DNA of 64,000 nt from Marsupella aquatica (lineage: Eukaryota > Marchantiophyta), in NCBI GenBank assembly GCA_973895155.1, contig OZ316896.1, forward strand, positions 2,356,001 through 2,420,000, given 5' to 3'. The notes beneath the pieces are model-generated. The model was given only the letters and a program-made list of their open reading frames with translations. It had not been told where the DNA came from and did no database searches. Shown here piece by piece: positions 43,761 through 55,666 of the stretch. The stretch's first letter is position 1. Each line of letters starts with the position of its first letter. Made by a program: the position numbers and the translations under genes.

Positions 43761-45606
43761 ATGGCAATGGCAGCAGCGGCAGCTTGCTGTTGCTCTCTGC
43801 AATGTCAGCCTCGGCGCGTTGGTGGTTCGGCCGAGGCGGCTGCTGCTGCTGGAAGGTCTAGTGGGAGCGCGCAACAGCAAATTGGCAGAACGAGGAATTC
43901 GGGAGGGGGCGCTCCCGTGGGCCGCAGGATAGGAAATGGGGTTGTGGTAGGACAGAAGGAGCACATGGGGAGGAGCTTATGCCTGCTGAGAGCTGTAGCG
44001 TTGCCTCCTCAGCACTATTCTAAACTTCTTCCCGGCTTGCTAGTCGAGGCCGCGAAGAGAGTGGACACGGGACGGAGCTTTGCACTGAGCTCAACTTTGG
44101 TTGTGGCGGAGGACAAGCTTGACGAAGCCAAATCTCTGTGTCTGGAGATCCTCAAGTGGGGGGAGGCCAAGATGGTATATGTTGTCTTCCTTGGGTAGCA
44201 CTTGTATGAGCCCTATGGTTTGATATAGCTTGTGCTGTCCATCGTCGTTTCAATGTCGAGCAATTCACGTCTTAAACCCTGCTTCAACCCACCCTTGAAT
44301 CGTCCTTCTGTCCTGAATTTTAGATTACAAGAGGGGGACCAAAGAGCCGTTCACTGGAAGCCAGGACCTTGGGGTTTACAATTGTAGAAGGCTAATCCAG
44401 GTGACTTGTCTTGGCAAATGTGGTGACCTATCTATCTTTGATGATTTACCTGCGCTGACTAATGGACTTACGAGTATATTCTTGGGGGAAGCTGCTGTTA
44501 GTTTCTTGATGGCGATTCCTGGCCCAAGGTTTGGCAGGGATTTTACGCATTCAGTCCCACAAGAGGCGTGCCGTTTCTATTGTTGGAAAATAATGAACGT
44601 GCCTGTTGTTTGTAATTGTATCTGTCAGATTCAAGGCCTTGATGATTGTGGGAAATTTTCTATCGCAGAAGGAGAGAGGTTCAGGTGTTACGTTATTCGA
44701 ATGCAACGTGGACCCCTTTGAGAAAACTACATACCACTTCTGGGAGCTATACGACAGCTTTCAATTTATGAACGATGTGCGGTCTTCACCTGAGCACACG
44801 AAGTTTATGGATGATGTACGTACTGTTCTTGTTCATTGGATTAAGCATAGTGAGAATGTGCTCGGGATGAAAGAAGTGAAGGTCCACAGTTCAACTTCAT
44901 TTTAGAAATCTGTGATACAATTTTGTTAAGCAGGTAAGTTAACCTCAGTTTCTTGTCAGCAGTAGCAATGCACTGTCAAAATTGTCTACGCAAAGTACTA
45001 TCTTTGATGTCAGTTCTTGCCGAAATCATGAAAGGTGCAGTGACGTGTTCGGGGGGGTTTTGCCGGCACAGGTTAGGCCACTTTTGGTGAAGCCTATTGG
45101 GTTAGCTGCTTATGAATACAAAGATGGCAAAATTGGACACATGTTGAATCCGATAGGTACTTGATCTCTGCCACCTTTCGTTGATTTCTACTTTGATCTC
45201 CAACCGTGTTATTGTCTGTAGGTTGCAATCATCATAGCAGCACCTAACTGCTCGTCAGGAATTCTGCACAGTTTCTATTGAATAAGTGATTTACCAACCT
45301 CGCTTACATTTACGCCTTTTGTGTTAAGTTTTGTTTGATTGATCAAAATTTTATGCTCTCTTCCGCTGTGTGATGTATGCTGTAGGGCCCAAGGGAGAAG
45401 GCGGTTTGGATGATGCAACTGGTCAATCTGGCACAAAACAACAGTCGTCTTCAATTGGCCAAGGACTTGGTGAAATGGAAGAAGATTTAGGATCAAAAGC
45501 TTGGGGCCTTGATAAGCTGTTGGCCAAAGTACGTGGGGATGACAACAAGTCAGGATGGAGCTTTAAGACCCTATTTGGTGATGCCGACGCCAAAGCGAAA
45601 AAGTGA
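43761..45606 (+). CDS. plastid-type ABM (dimeric alpha-beta barrel) protein
   Basis: Four exons join in frame to 288 codons: 43761-44174, 44669-44815, 45072-45156 and 45386-45606. The start MAMAAAAACCCSLQ, then Arg, Ser and Gly-rich text to about residue 75, looks like a plastid transit peptide. Exon 1 also holds LPPQHYSKLLPGLLVEAAKR and DKLDEAKSLCLEILKWGEAK. Exon 2 reads TLFECNVDPFEKTTYHFWE, then HTKFMDD, typical of antibiotic-biosynthesis-monooxygenase domains. Exons 3-4 give KPIGLAAYEYKDGKIGHM and, at residue 216, the plant-specific tail GPKGEGGLDDATGQSGTKQ, which is the best diagnostic. This plant family is plastid-located and of unclear biochemical role. The name of the domain does not prove oxygenase activity. 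Exon 4 uses an acceptor ending tgtag. Confidence 0.85.
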
Positions 45607-46873
45607 AAGACGAAGGCACACACATTGTTTCAGGTTGGTTGAAATGAGTTGCAAAACTGGGGACAGTAATGAAGGGGCCATTGAGGGGCCCAGGATGACA
45701 CCTCCAATAGGTTTTCGGTTCAATTTTGTTAATCGCCTTCATAGCAGTTATTGGCACCACCAGTATAGATCTGAGTACCTGGAGAGCAACTTGCTGATCT
45801 TCGTGACCAGAGGACTGGTCATCGTAAATACTGTCAATCTTATGAGGTCATGGCATGTGGGCCTTTCATCTAGGAAACGTCAAACAAAATCTGGTGTAGA
45901 TTTTAGCCTTAGGACAAAAAATGGAATGTACGCTTCCTCTGGGTGTGTTTCCATGAGCTCATTGAGCCCTTTCTTCCCCCTCGGTCGACAACAGTTACAT
46001 TTGGACTGAGCAATCTACAATTGTCTTTTGGGTTAAGCAAGAAGGTAGGTCCTGTCAAATTTGTAATCATTCACATCCCTTGTCGGTGTTCGTCTGTTGT
46101 ACCTCTGCCACTAATGCGTATGGCAAAGGTTATAAATTATGCTCTTTCTCAAGGGGATCGTTACAAATTTAAACTGAGAAGTACATGGTGGGCTGAAATA
46201 CCGACACTCACGGGTATGATTACTAGAACATTCGGAGATAACAGCGAAGGTTGAATATAGGAAATGGACTCTCTTACGAGTTTGACATGGATTATATCCT
46301 CTGAAAGACTGCCAACCTATGTCATCTAAACTGGATTCCCTTGTGACGCTTCTTGGGTGTGTAACACACCCCTAGACTAGCTAGCGAAGTGCACATGGAG
46401 GCAAACGCTTCCACGGACGTATTGCACCATTGACGGGAAGGGTGAAATGGTCCCTGGTGCAGTGGGTGGTAACGTTTGCAGTACGTGGACACCATCACCC
46501 AGCTTCAGCAGATCGATGTATAACGTTCACACCAAGTTCCTAAGAAATAGTATGACAGGCTTACAATTTAGAGAATTCTCCCGATTCCTGATCTTCCAAC
46601 AATGACAGGAATCCCCGGCACACCGTCCTTGTCCGAGCTTGTTACTTCGGGAGTCGAATTTGGGAATTGTGGATTTGATGTGGTCCGAGTGCAGTACGAA
46701 CACCAGTATTGCACTCCAGAGCCAAGTTTAAGTCCACCGTACTCCCACCCTGCACAAGATCTGCGAGAATGATTCTTCGAAATGAAACAAACCAGTATCC
46801 CGAACCAAGCAGTATAGGTTAAGTAAGCTATCTTGTCGCAATGGATGATGTCGTTCGGTAAGGTATCTTCTCT
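45607..46873. other. ABM 3' region and intergenic DNA
   Basis: Bases to roughly 46,000 are likely 3' untranslated region. No further gene is visible. The frames at 45,509-46,009 and 45,943-46,254 show no domain. Confidence 0.45.
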
Positions 46874-47025
46874 CATTGGATGATGCCGTTCCACCATATT
46901 GTATGTTCCGAACAGTACAATTGCCCGACTTGGTGTGCCAATGAGTCCTCATTGGATGATGCCGTTCCACCATATTGTATGTTCCGAACAGTACAATTGC
47001 CCGACTTGGTATGCCAATGAGTAAA
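46835..47025. repeat. 76-base tandem duplication
   Basis: The unit starts cattggatgatgccgttcc at 46,874 and again at 46,950, and contains gtacaattgcccgacttggt. The copies are nearly identical. A weak third version (caatggatgatgtcgttc) lies just upstream near 46,839. Confidence 0.85.
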
Positions 47026-49465
47026 GGGTGCTGTACGAGTGTTACGACACGAGTGAGTTCCAGTTGTCTTAGAAACTGGCCTTAACGTCTTGAAGATTGA
47101 TTGGTTGTTCGAGTGGACAAATCTATTCCAGTCCCCATTAGTTCTTGCTTAGTATGGTCTTGAACTACCGGTGACCCCAACTACTTCCATATCTCTCTGA
47201 GAGAAGAACATAGTTTTGTCCAGGACCATAGCTTCGAGTGCAGTATGTCAGACAAGCCAAGTGTGCTAGCAGTAGAAGACTCCAGATTTGCGTCTGAGAA
47301 GACTACCATTCATGAATCAGCCAATCTATTCTCAAGAATCAACCGCTAGGATATCAACAAGCCTTCCACAAAAATTTGGTAACGGTAAACTTATGAAAGT
47401 ACAAGTTCACGGATACAAATGACCGGCCAACATCCTGATCCAATATCACGGTTTCCATTCCACAGTTACATCAAATTTGGTCGGACACTCGTGACCGTCC
47501 TATTCAACTTTCCCCTGCTACTCACACTTCAAATCTCTGATCTCCAATTTAGTAAACGGCTTAACTAACATCTCCATTAGCGGCTGCCTTCATGATTTCA
47601 CAAAGCTGAAAAGCAGTTCATCGGAACAGCGACAGGGTCTATACACTGCAGACCACAACTTTGCAAACGTAACATTTGGAACGAAAGCCACTAGTTCCCT
47701 CTGCTGGGTTACTGCTGGCAGCAAGCTTTGTGCCTTTTCTGATCAAGTCATAGCTAGTGAAAACACCGAGACACCCACTTTGGACACTTCCTACACCTAA
47801 GATACCAACTAGAAAGAAGCATTGTCGGGATAGAAAAAGACGGACCGTCTTTCCCACATGCTTTCCTATCTCACCTCTTCAATCTTCAATTGACTGTTAC
47901 TACCGACCTCGTTGAGCCAACTCATGAATCTCAAATATTGTGAGTCTAATTCACAGCCGAACATCAGGACAATTTGGTTGAGTACGAAAAGTCGAACGTA
48001 ATTAAAACCAACCACGCCTTTTAAGTCGCGAAATAGGGATGAGACATCAAATATTAACATCAAAAACCAGACAATCTGGCAGTTTTTCAAAATTATCACT
48101 CATCCACAACAACTCATACATGGGTACAGATCATCTTCCATATAGTCTGAATGCGAACTTCGCATTAACAATCCATCCATCTTAGGGGTTTCTTTGACGC
48201 GGCGGGTCCACCGACATATCTCCAAACCAGAGCCGAAGCTACAGGCGGTTTTATTCAACAATTTGTCAGAGACTTCCACTTTCAAAAGGAAACGCTCCGC
48301 TCAGTACACTGGATAAACCAGAGGCATAGCATATACATTTTGGAAACTGCAAATGATATTCCTATTGCATTGGCTTCCAAGAAAGCAAACTCCCTTGTTC
48401 CAAAGCCAAATTCTGAATGCCAAAGTTAAAAACGAGCAAAACAAACAAACCAGATATACTGTCTCCAGATAACACAAAGAGGGGACGAAGCACATAACAA
48501 AAGTCATCAAGTACAGTAGGGCAATTGAAAGTTCGTACATATTAGTATCAAGCTTTTTTCTGTGCAACGTAGCCCATGAAATGCCCCCAAGCTGAAAAAA
48601 TTTGTACATTTAAATTACAAGACTTATTTCTGTGCAGCATAGACCATGAAATGAACCCAAGCTATGGATCCCTGTAGTAAGATAGGATTTCCTCAATGAA
48701 TCAAAACAGCAGCCCAACTCCGAGACCGATGGTCCAAACCTGGATCGTCAATTTTCATACGTTCAAAGCTTGATATTACAGTAAAAGTTTGAGACTGCAT
48801 TATAGTAGTCAAAAGAATGAGAGCCAGCCATTTGTCATGAAGGCATAACATTAAAGCCTCCATATGAGAAAACTTGAATTCCAGTACCAGCTAGGTACAA
48901 AACACCTAGCCAGTACACTTTTCGTGCCCTCTCAATAAGGCAAAAGAATATTGGATGGACATAGCCAAACCTCATCATACTGTCAATTCCAGATGTCAAA
49001 ACCTTAAATGGTCCGTGCTTGACTCGACATCTGAAGGGCAACGAGGCATACCTTTCGCCTCTCAAGTCAACTTTCATGACTAGAGCAGATGACGATTAGC
49101 TGCCATATTGCCGTGCAATGATCAAGATGTCGAGGTGATGGACTAAAATCGATATTAAGAGCCTGCCTTTCAGTCTGCGAATCATCCACAGGAAGGATGA
49201 GAAAGGTCATCAATAACCAGGAGTACAGGCCCGCAGTTGTTGCCATTCGACCTTACAACAGATCCTTACATTAAACTAGGAAAAGAGATTCTTGATCCCG
49301 CATCAACTGGAAAGAGGACAACTGAAAGGTCTGCTCACCTTAGAGTACGTCGGATCACGTATCGTTACTCAAACTTCGTCCCATGCCTTTCTCGGGATTC
49401 AAAACTCCCGAGACAGTGAATAAAAACTCACGGAGACAAAAGTTATACTTGCCTTGTGTAAGATT
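47026..49465. other. intergenic stretch and SIZ1 3' region, no gene seen
   Basis: About 2.4 kb. A small duplication with ttctgtgcaacgtagcccatgaaatg and ttctgtgcagcatagaccatgaaatg lies near 48,559-48,660. Minus-strand frames over 48,301-48,609 and 48,835-49,077 have no recognisable domain and may be part of a long SIZ1 3' untranslated region. Confidence 0.45.
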
Positions 49466-52400
49466 CTACTCTGAATCACTATCCACCCTGAAATAATTAT
49501 GGCGAGATTTATGCAACTGAATTGGGCTCCGGCGTCGGTGGCCCCGAGGAGGACTTCCTCGAATAGGGGACATAGGATTATTTCTTCCGAAAGGAGGACT
49601 CGTGGGTACAGGAGACAGTGAATCCACAGGGGAGAAGTATGAAGGGCTGCTTTGCATTCTTGATCTGTTGTCGGCAGCTGGTGCATGGTTTCCATTCGTA
49701 TTCATTCCCAACAGAACCTCGGAGGCTACAAGAGGCAGCCCACAGGTATGGAGTCAGTGGCATGGTTGGTTTTAGGATTGCACCAGAAGCCGTTAAGACG
49801 AACCAGTAGCCTAAATCGTCTGTAAGGAAATCTTTGATAAAAACGTATGTGTCTTCGAAAACTCAGTTTCATGAAAGCTGTCTACGAAACGCAGCAAATT
49901 AGTAATGCTTACGGAGAACTAAGCAGCAGCGAAAATCAGGTTCCAAACTGCACCTAAACCTCCCACTCTATCATCCTAAGTGACCTTCCTTATCATTGAT
50001 GTCTAGTCATCACATACCTGTGCTCGCCAAAGAATCCAGTCCACAACCTTTAGCCTGAGATGTTCGATGATTGCTGCGTTTTGGAACATGATCCAAACTT
50101 CTGTCGTTACCCCCCAAGCTCAAAGAAAACCAAGTAGTATCTACATCATCAACCAGATGCGGATCACGCAGACTTGGCTGCACCTGTGCTCGGGCAGGCT
50201 GATGAGGTAAAAAGAGTTGCAAAGGAGATTCTCTTGGTGAAGACGCTCCGTTTCCCCCGTCACTGCCCACACCATTACAGTCAGAATTTGAATAACTAGG
50301 AGTAGGTGACCGGCCAAATTTCCAAACCCTTGGCACACTCTCTCTGTGGTGCTGAGTAGACAGACCAAACACTTGGGTAGGAGCTGCTTGCACAGCCGTC
50401 GGTCTAATAGGAGGATTGTTTTGAGCAGAAGCTGAAGTTGGTAGTTCTGAACTGGACGGAAAATAATTAAATGGAACCACAGAGGGTCGGATTTGAGAGG
50501 AATTCCAAAAGTTCGTCTCCAAAGGCAAGCCCATAACACCTCCAGCGCTCCCTCTGTTTTCCAGAGTAGTAGTGGGCCCTTTAGTCGTGATCGTGGGGTT
50601 AACATGGGAAAATGTCTGTGAAATATTGACAAGAAGGGGTTCTTCGGATGCTTCTGGTGCGTCCATAGAAAGAGACAAAGGTCCTGCAGGCCTAGCTGAT
50701 ACAGGGCCAGACATTGTATCCGACCTAGGGTAGCCTGAAGTACCGGCCAGGGTAAAACCCACATTTTCACCTTCCTCATCATCTGTGTCGCTCAAAACTA
50801 TCACATCAGCAGGTGGTTGTGACTCAGTAGCTCTACTACTCGGCCAACTTGTTCCTTTGTTTGGAACTGTTGGAGGATAGGATACTTCAGTATCATCAAA
50901 GTAGCGAGCCACCTCCACGTCTTCCTTACTTGGCTCCTGATTGACACTTCTTTCTCCATCCTCCCCATTGTCCTCGTTGCTGTCAGTTGCACTAGTACTT
51001 CGGGAGAGAACTACAGGCTGAACTACCGGCACTGCAGACTTTGCCTTCTCACTAGGACCTGCGACATTGTTTGAAGCCCACCCATTGAGACGTTTAGCAG
51101 ATCCATTGATTGCCCACTGGCCATCGTGGGTTCTTTTCATCCCTATCCGCAGAGAGCCCCTTTCTTGTGATGACACTCCCTCTTCAACTTTAACTGCAGC
51201 CAAAGGAACTGATACCCGTAACTCGTTGACGTTGCCATTTGCAGTGACTATGGTACCGTCCGGTGAACGCCAGGGTTCACGGGACTTTTCACCTTCAGCT
51301 TTTGGCCGCCAATGACCGTCGGCTTTCATCTCAACTTCAGTCACATCTTCTGGATGATTCTTCAGAGCAGTAGTTACACGACTGACAAATGGGTCAATAA
51401 TCAGATTCTCTAATGAATAATTCTTCAAGCAGATTGGACATTGCCACTTTCGTGCCCGCTGGTTGAGCTCCACAAATGTGTGGAGATCAAAACAACCCAT
51501 ATGAAGGCAAGGCTTGAAGCGTCCTGCAACTTTAATGCGGGATCCACTCATGGGGCATCTCAGGTTTACAGAAATTGAGTCGGCAACAACCTCCAAATCA
51601 CTATCATCATCGTCATCAGCTGCCCCTTGACCACCACCATTTATACATCGGCGTACGCGTGCAAGAGCTTCGTCGTAGTCCTCTCCAGCAGAAACATCGG
51701 GTATCATTGCGAATACCTTTACACAGACAGAATTGTTCAGGATTAGAAGCCGGTTAAGAAGAAGGGGGAAAATGTGCAGTTGTTTGTTTTACGAGAATTA
51801 GTAGCTAAAAGCTCTGCCAAAAAGGTCTCCCAGGCAGGATTGATTGCAATGCTCCTTGGTTAACAAAACTATCTCCTTGAAAAAACTCTGATTCAATTCA
51901 CAGCCCCATGAAGAGAGAAGCAAAGCATAATTCCAATTCTAAAGAAATGAGTGGATTCGTGACCAACGGACCTGCTGCAAGGTATTGCGCCGCATGATAC
52001 GTACTCCCAGAACAAAAGGCCTCGCATCGTAGGCAGAAAATGATATCCGATTTAACCCTTCTCCTGTAAAGTTTGTTATCTGCAGATGAAGTTTCAAGAG
52101 CATATTGTCAGAGTAACAACTTAAAACGGGTACATGTAGCAGTTCCCAAGTTAGATTGAAGAAGAGAAATTATAAGCTCTCCCTGTTATCACCAAGATTT
52201 TTTCCAGAAAAAACGTAAAACCTGAATACGCAACCTACCCCTGGTCCTTCGTCACGGCCATTTACTCCAAGTAGTTGTTGCCCAGGTCGGTTAGTTACAC
52301 GAACAGCTACTCCTGCGGGTCGTTTACAATCAAAAAGTTAACTCTTTGAACTGACATAGGGTTCCAATCAGAGTTTGGATCGTTTCCTCAACAATGATGC

Positions 52401-55400
52401 TTCTATTCTCAATGCTCCAACATCGAAGCTAAAAGTAAACTTAATCTAAAAACCTACACAAACCAAAAACGGAACAAAACTTTACTTTCAGCTCAGTGAT
52501 TATAACTCACAAAACTTATGGCCAAAATCGTCCCGGAAGGTCTAAACATCAGAAATAAAGGTAAACGTGAAACGGGAAGCCGAAGACAAGAGATTAGAAA
52601 GGTTGTCTACCATTAACCCGGAGGTCAGCATACGCTGGCCAGTGCATTCGGAAAGGCACTTTGTCATTCAGGAGCACACACCAAACCTGAGTCCAGTACA
52701 CAATAGGCATTAACATTTAAATCAACATGTACTTGTGGAGGCAAAAGGCGACCATGTCTTCTGCTCTTACTCATAAACCACATTCTCTAGTTCTTCGCTA
52801 ATAAAATAAACATACATTTTGCTTTGAAAGTGAAAACAAACCATCCAAAAATTCGATTTTTATCCTAACTATGAGCACGGTAAAAGCCAATTTGAGATAG
52901 CTTTGAGGTCCCTGAGGACAAGGTTGGACAGTAAAAACATGGTCATCTATAGGAATCATGAGTATCTAAAACAAGAAACTTTAATATGTAGATTATCGAC
53001 ATTGAGGCCCTAAAAAACAGTCAGAATACAATGTGAAAACTTCACCTTCTTATCTTCCTGGAGTGCACTCCCATATATGATAAGCGAAACATCTTTAGCA
53101 TTAAAAATGGCCTTTCGTTAGGTTCCCCTAACCAGTTTCTTAAAAAGGCTTCCAACATACTTAAGGTTCCATTTGTCATGTGAGGCTTGAGGTAAGAGGA
53201 ACAAACCTGCAGCTCATGATTCGGTTTGCGTGATAAATCTCGATCAGCAAGGCTAAGTGTGAACGTCTTCTCCACATTTTGAAGAGGATTTGTCCTGTAA
53301 AGTTAGACAAGCCTTTATCAGCTTCAGAGCTCTAAACTTAGTGTCAGTCTATATCTCAACGACCAAGACTTATGGCAGTAAATGTGCTACCTAGACTCTC
53401 GTCAGAATGTAATCATACCACCAATGAGATTCCATAGCCCCTTCAGCGGATCATAACAGAACACATGCACACTAAATTATACTAAATTCTTCGAATGCAA
53501 GTCATGCAACCAGTACCAAGTACCAAGTACCAAGTACCGAGTAATTATGATGCCACGAGGAAACATTCATTCAGTGAAAAATGACAATAACCTCCTTTCC
53601 TTTCGGATCATCATTTGTCTGACAAGACTCCTAAACCGTGAGACTATCAGATTGAATCTGGTGAATAAAAGTGGGGTACAAACCCTTCAGTTTTTGCCCC
53701 GTTACTGCTCAGCTTCGTTGACGGCATAGGGCTTTGCAGAGTCACACAAAACCTGTTTCAAATTACAATCAGTACAAATCGCAAGCAAATGTGCAAATGA
53801 TACCAAACTTAATAAAGCCAGTGTTCAAAGAACACCGGAACCAAGCCTAGTCAATTGTAAAAAGCGCAAACCTCAGCCTAACAAGCGAAGCCTGGTCACA
53901 ATGTTACCCACAATGTTACCCATAATAGAATCTTTGTGAAGTGGCTAGGTATATTCACAGGAATCAGACAAGGCCACTGTTGCCTATGGGCATCTCGGGG
54001 CAATGTTCGGAGCTGCATTACGAAATGCTTAAATATACAGAAGAACGGCGCCCGAGAGACAACTTACGGATCACTGCGGTTGATGCGACAAAGCTCACAA
54101 TAGAACTGAGATGGGACTTCTGGGTCAGCACCCTCGACAGGTTTTTCTGGAATAACAACGCAGCTAATATGCTGCCAGACTCCACATTTGCTGTCGTCAC
54201 ACTGTTTACGCAAAATTCAAAAAAAAATTAGAAAGGAAATGTGAGAACACTGGCCACGATAAATTCAATTAAACTCTACAGAAAGGCCTCCATCGAGTAT
54301 TTGCATTAAACCGCCCCGTTGCCAATGTCAGACTCCATCAGAAAAGAGAGCAAACCTACTCCTCCGTAAACTAGCGTCGTACACGATATTCAGATAGGAG
54401 ACAAGAAACGAAACTAACCTGGATCATTACACCCTGGTCCTTCGAGTTCCCACATGGACACCTGGTTTTAGCTTCCCCCCAGTTAGAGGCTTCGTCAGGT
54501 TCCTCTGAGCGAGCTACACTGCTTGAACCAGCTGCTGCATCCCTTTTCCCAGCGGAGGCTAGATCAGGAGCCCCTTCTCCTCGCAGTTTCCTGGAGCATT
54601 TACGGGCACAATTTAAGAATCCCACAGAAATTACTGTAATTCAATTGCTCCTATTACAGCGGAGGCACACCGGTACTAAATCTTACTAGATGGTTTGTTA
54701 CAATTTCCTGCTCTGAAATGAACACAACTCAAGCGATAAGAGTGTACACCGATGACTGGATATGGTACTGGAAAATCAGTCCAAGCTTCACCAAAAGTCC
54801 ACACAAACCTGTATATGTCATCAATAACAGTGACGCATTCGTCTCTGGTTACTGCATTTTTATTGCCCCGTCCCACACCTGCAGGTAATTCACAGAGGAT
54901 TAGTACTGAGTGGCGCATAAGCTAATGAAAATGCAACACAACGAAGAAGTCGTCACCCCAAAATTCAATATCTGGAGAACAAACCACGAAACATATCAAA
55001 ATCAATTACTGCTTCCTGCAAACCAAGAAACTCGCTGCACTAGTAATTGCGCAACATGTCTATCTCGTTGACACCCTGCAACTGACTATTCGGGCAAGTT
55101 CCTATCACTTTCGTACTGATTTTCCCCCATCCATTAAGTGCTGCCCAAAGTATTCGATGTCAACCCACCCTTTTGCACTACTGCCAGCTTTTCTGGAGGT
55201 AAAAGAACTCCCATTATTTTGTCCATGAGCACCTGTATCATTCGAACAAAAGTACAAATGATTATTCACTAAAGTGCCGAAATTTCTTCTGTAAGTCACA
55301 AAAACTAACATAGTCCCCGACAAGACACAAACTTGAAGTTACAAGCAGGATGTCTAATTCTCCAGACGAACCGCAAGATGGCATCAACCTATTAATGACC

Positions 55401-55594
55401 ACCTTAAGCAATCATAAACGAAAGTTCCCTAGAATTTCGTCAGAAAATAATCATCACTAGCTAGACCTCTTCTAAACAATGCCGTAAACTGCACTGAAAG
55501 GTGATACCTGCTTCTTGCCCTGCTTTGGAAGGCCAAGCCGCGAGAGTACATCTTTTAACTCTCTAATTCGAAACGAAGTCAATTGTTGCTGCAT
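49466..55594 (-). CDS. SIZ1: SUMO E3 ligase SIZ1
   Basis: Twelve coding exons join in frame to 966 codons: 55594-55508, 55232-55169, 54878-54809, 54590-54419, 54201-54068, 53752-53684, 53294-53207, 52686-52611, 52312-52239, 52079-51972, 51716-50018 and 49725-49466. Domains in order: SAP ([20 protein letters not shown]), PHD (CPCGN to YCELC, exons 4-5, the plant-specific addition), PINIT (exons 6-10) and SP-RING/MIZ with zinc ligands near C368, C384, H386, C389, C407 and C410. A SUMO-interacting motif [13 protein letters not shown] follows in exon 11, and a Ser/Pro-rich tail at the end. SIZ1 attaches SUMO to nuclear proteins and in Arabidopsis acts in phosphate, temperature and hormone responses. 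The chosen start MQQQ is inside an exon that may extend upstream to 55,643 or to an ATG at 55,666, so an earlier start is possible. Confidence 0.93.
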
Positions 55595-55666
55595 TGCATA
55601 ACGACGTTCGTCAGATTGCCATTGCTTGAAGAAATTAATATAGACGCAAAAATCACTGTCGATCAT

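Noticed and set aside
54974-55010. Candidate SIZ1 exon encoding [11 protein letters not shown]
   Set aside because: Joining it to the SAP-linked exon gives a stop in the available phases, whereas direct joining of 55,169 to 54,878 keeps frame and matches the family.
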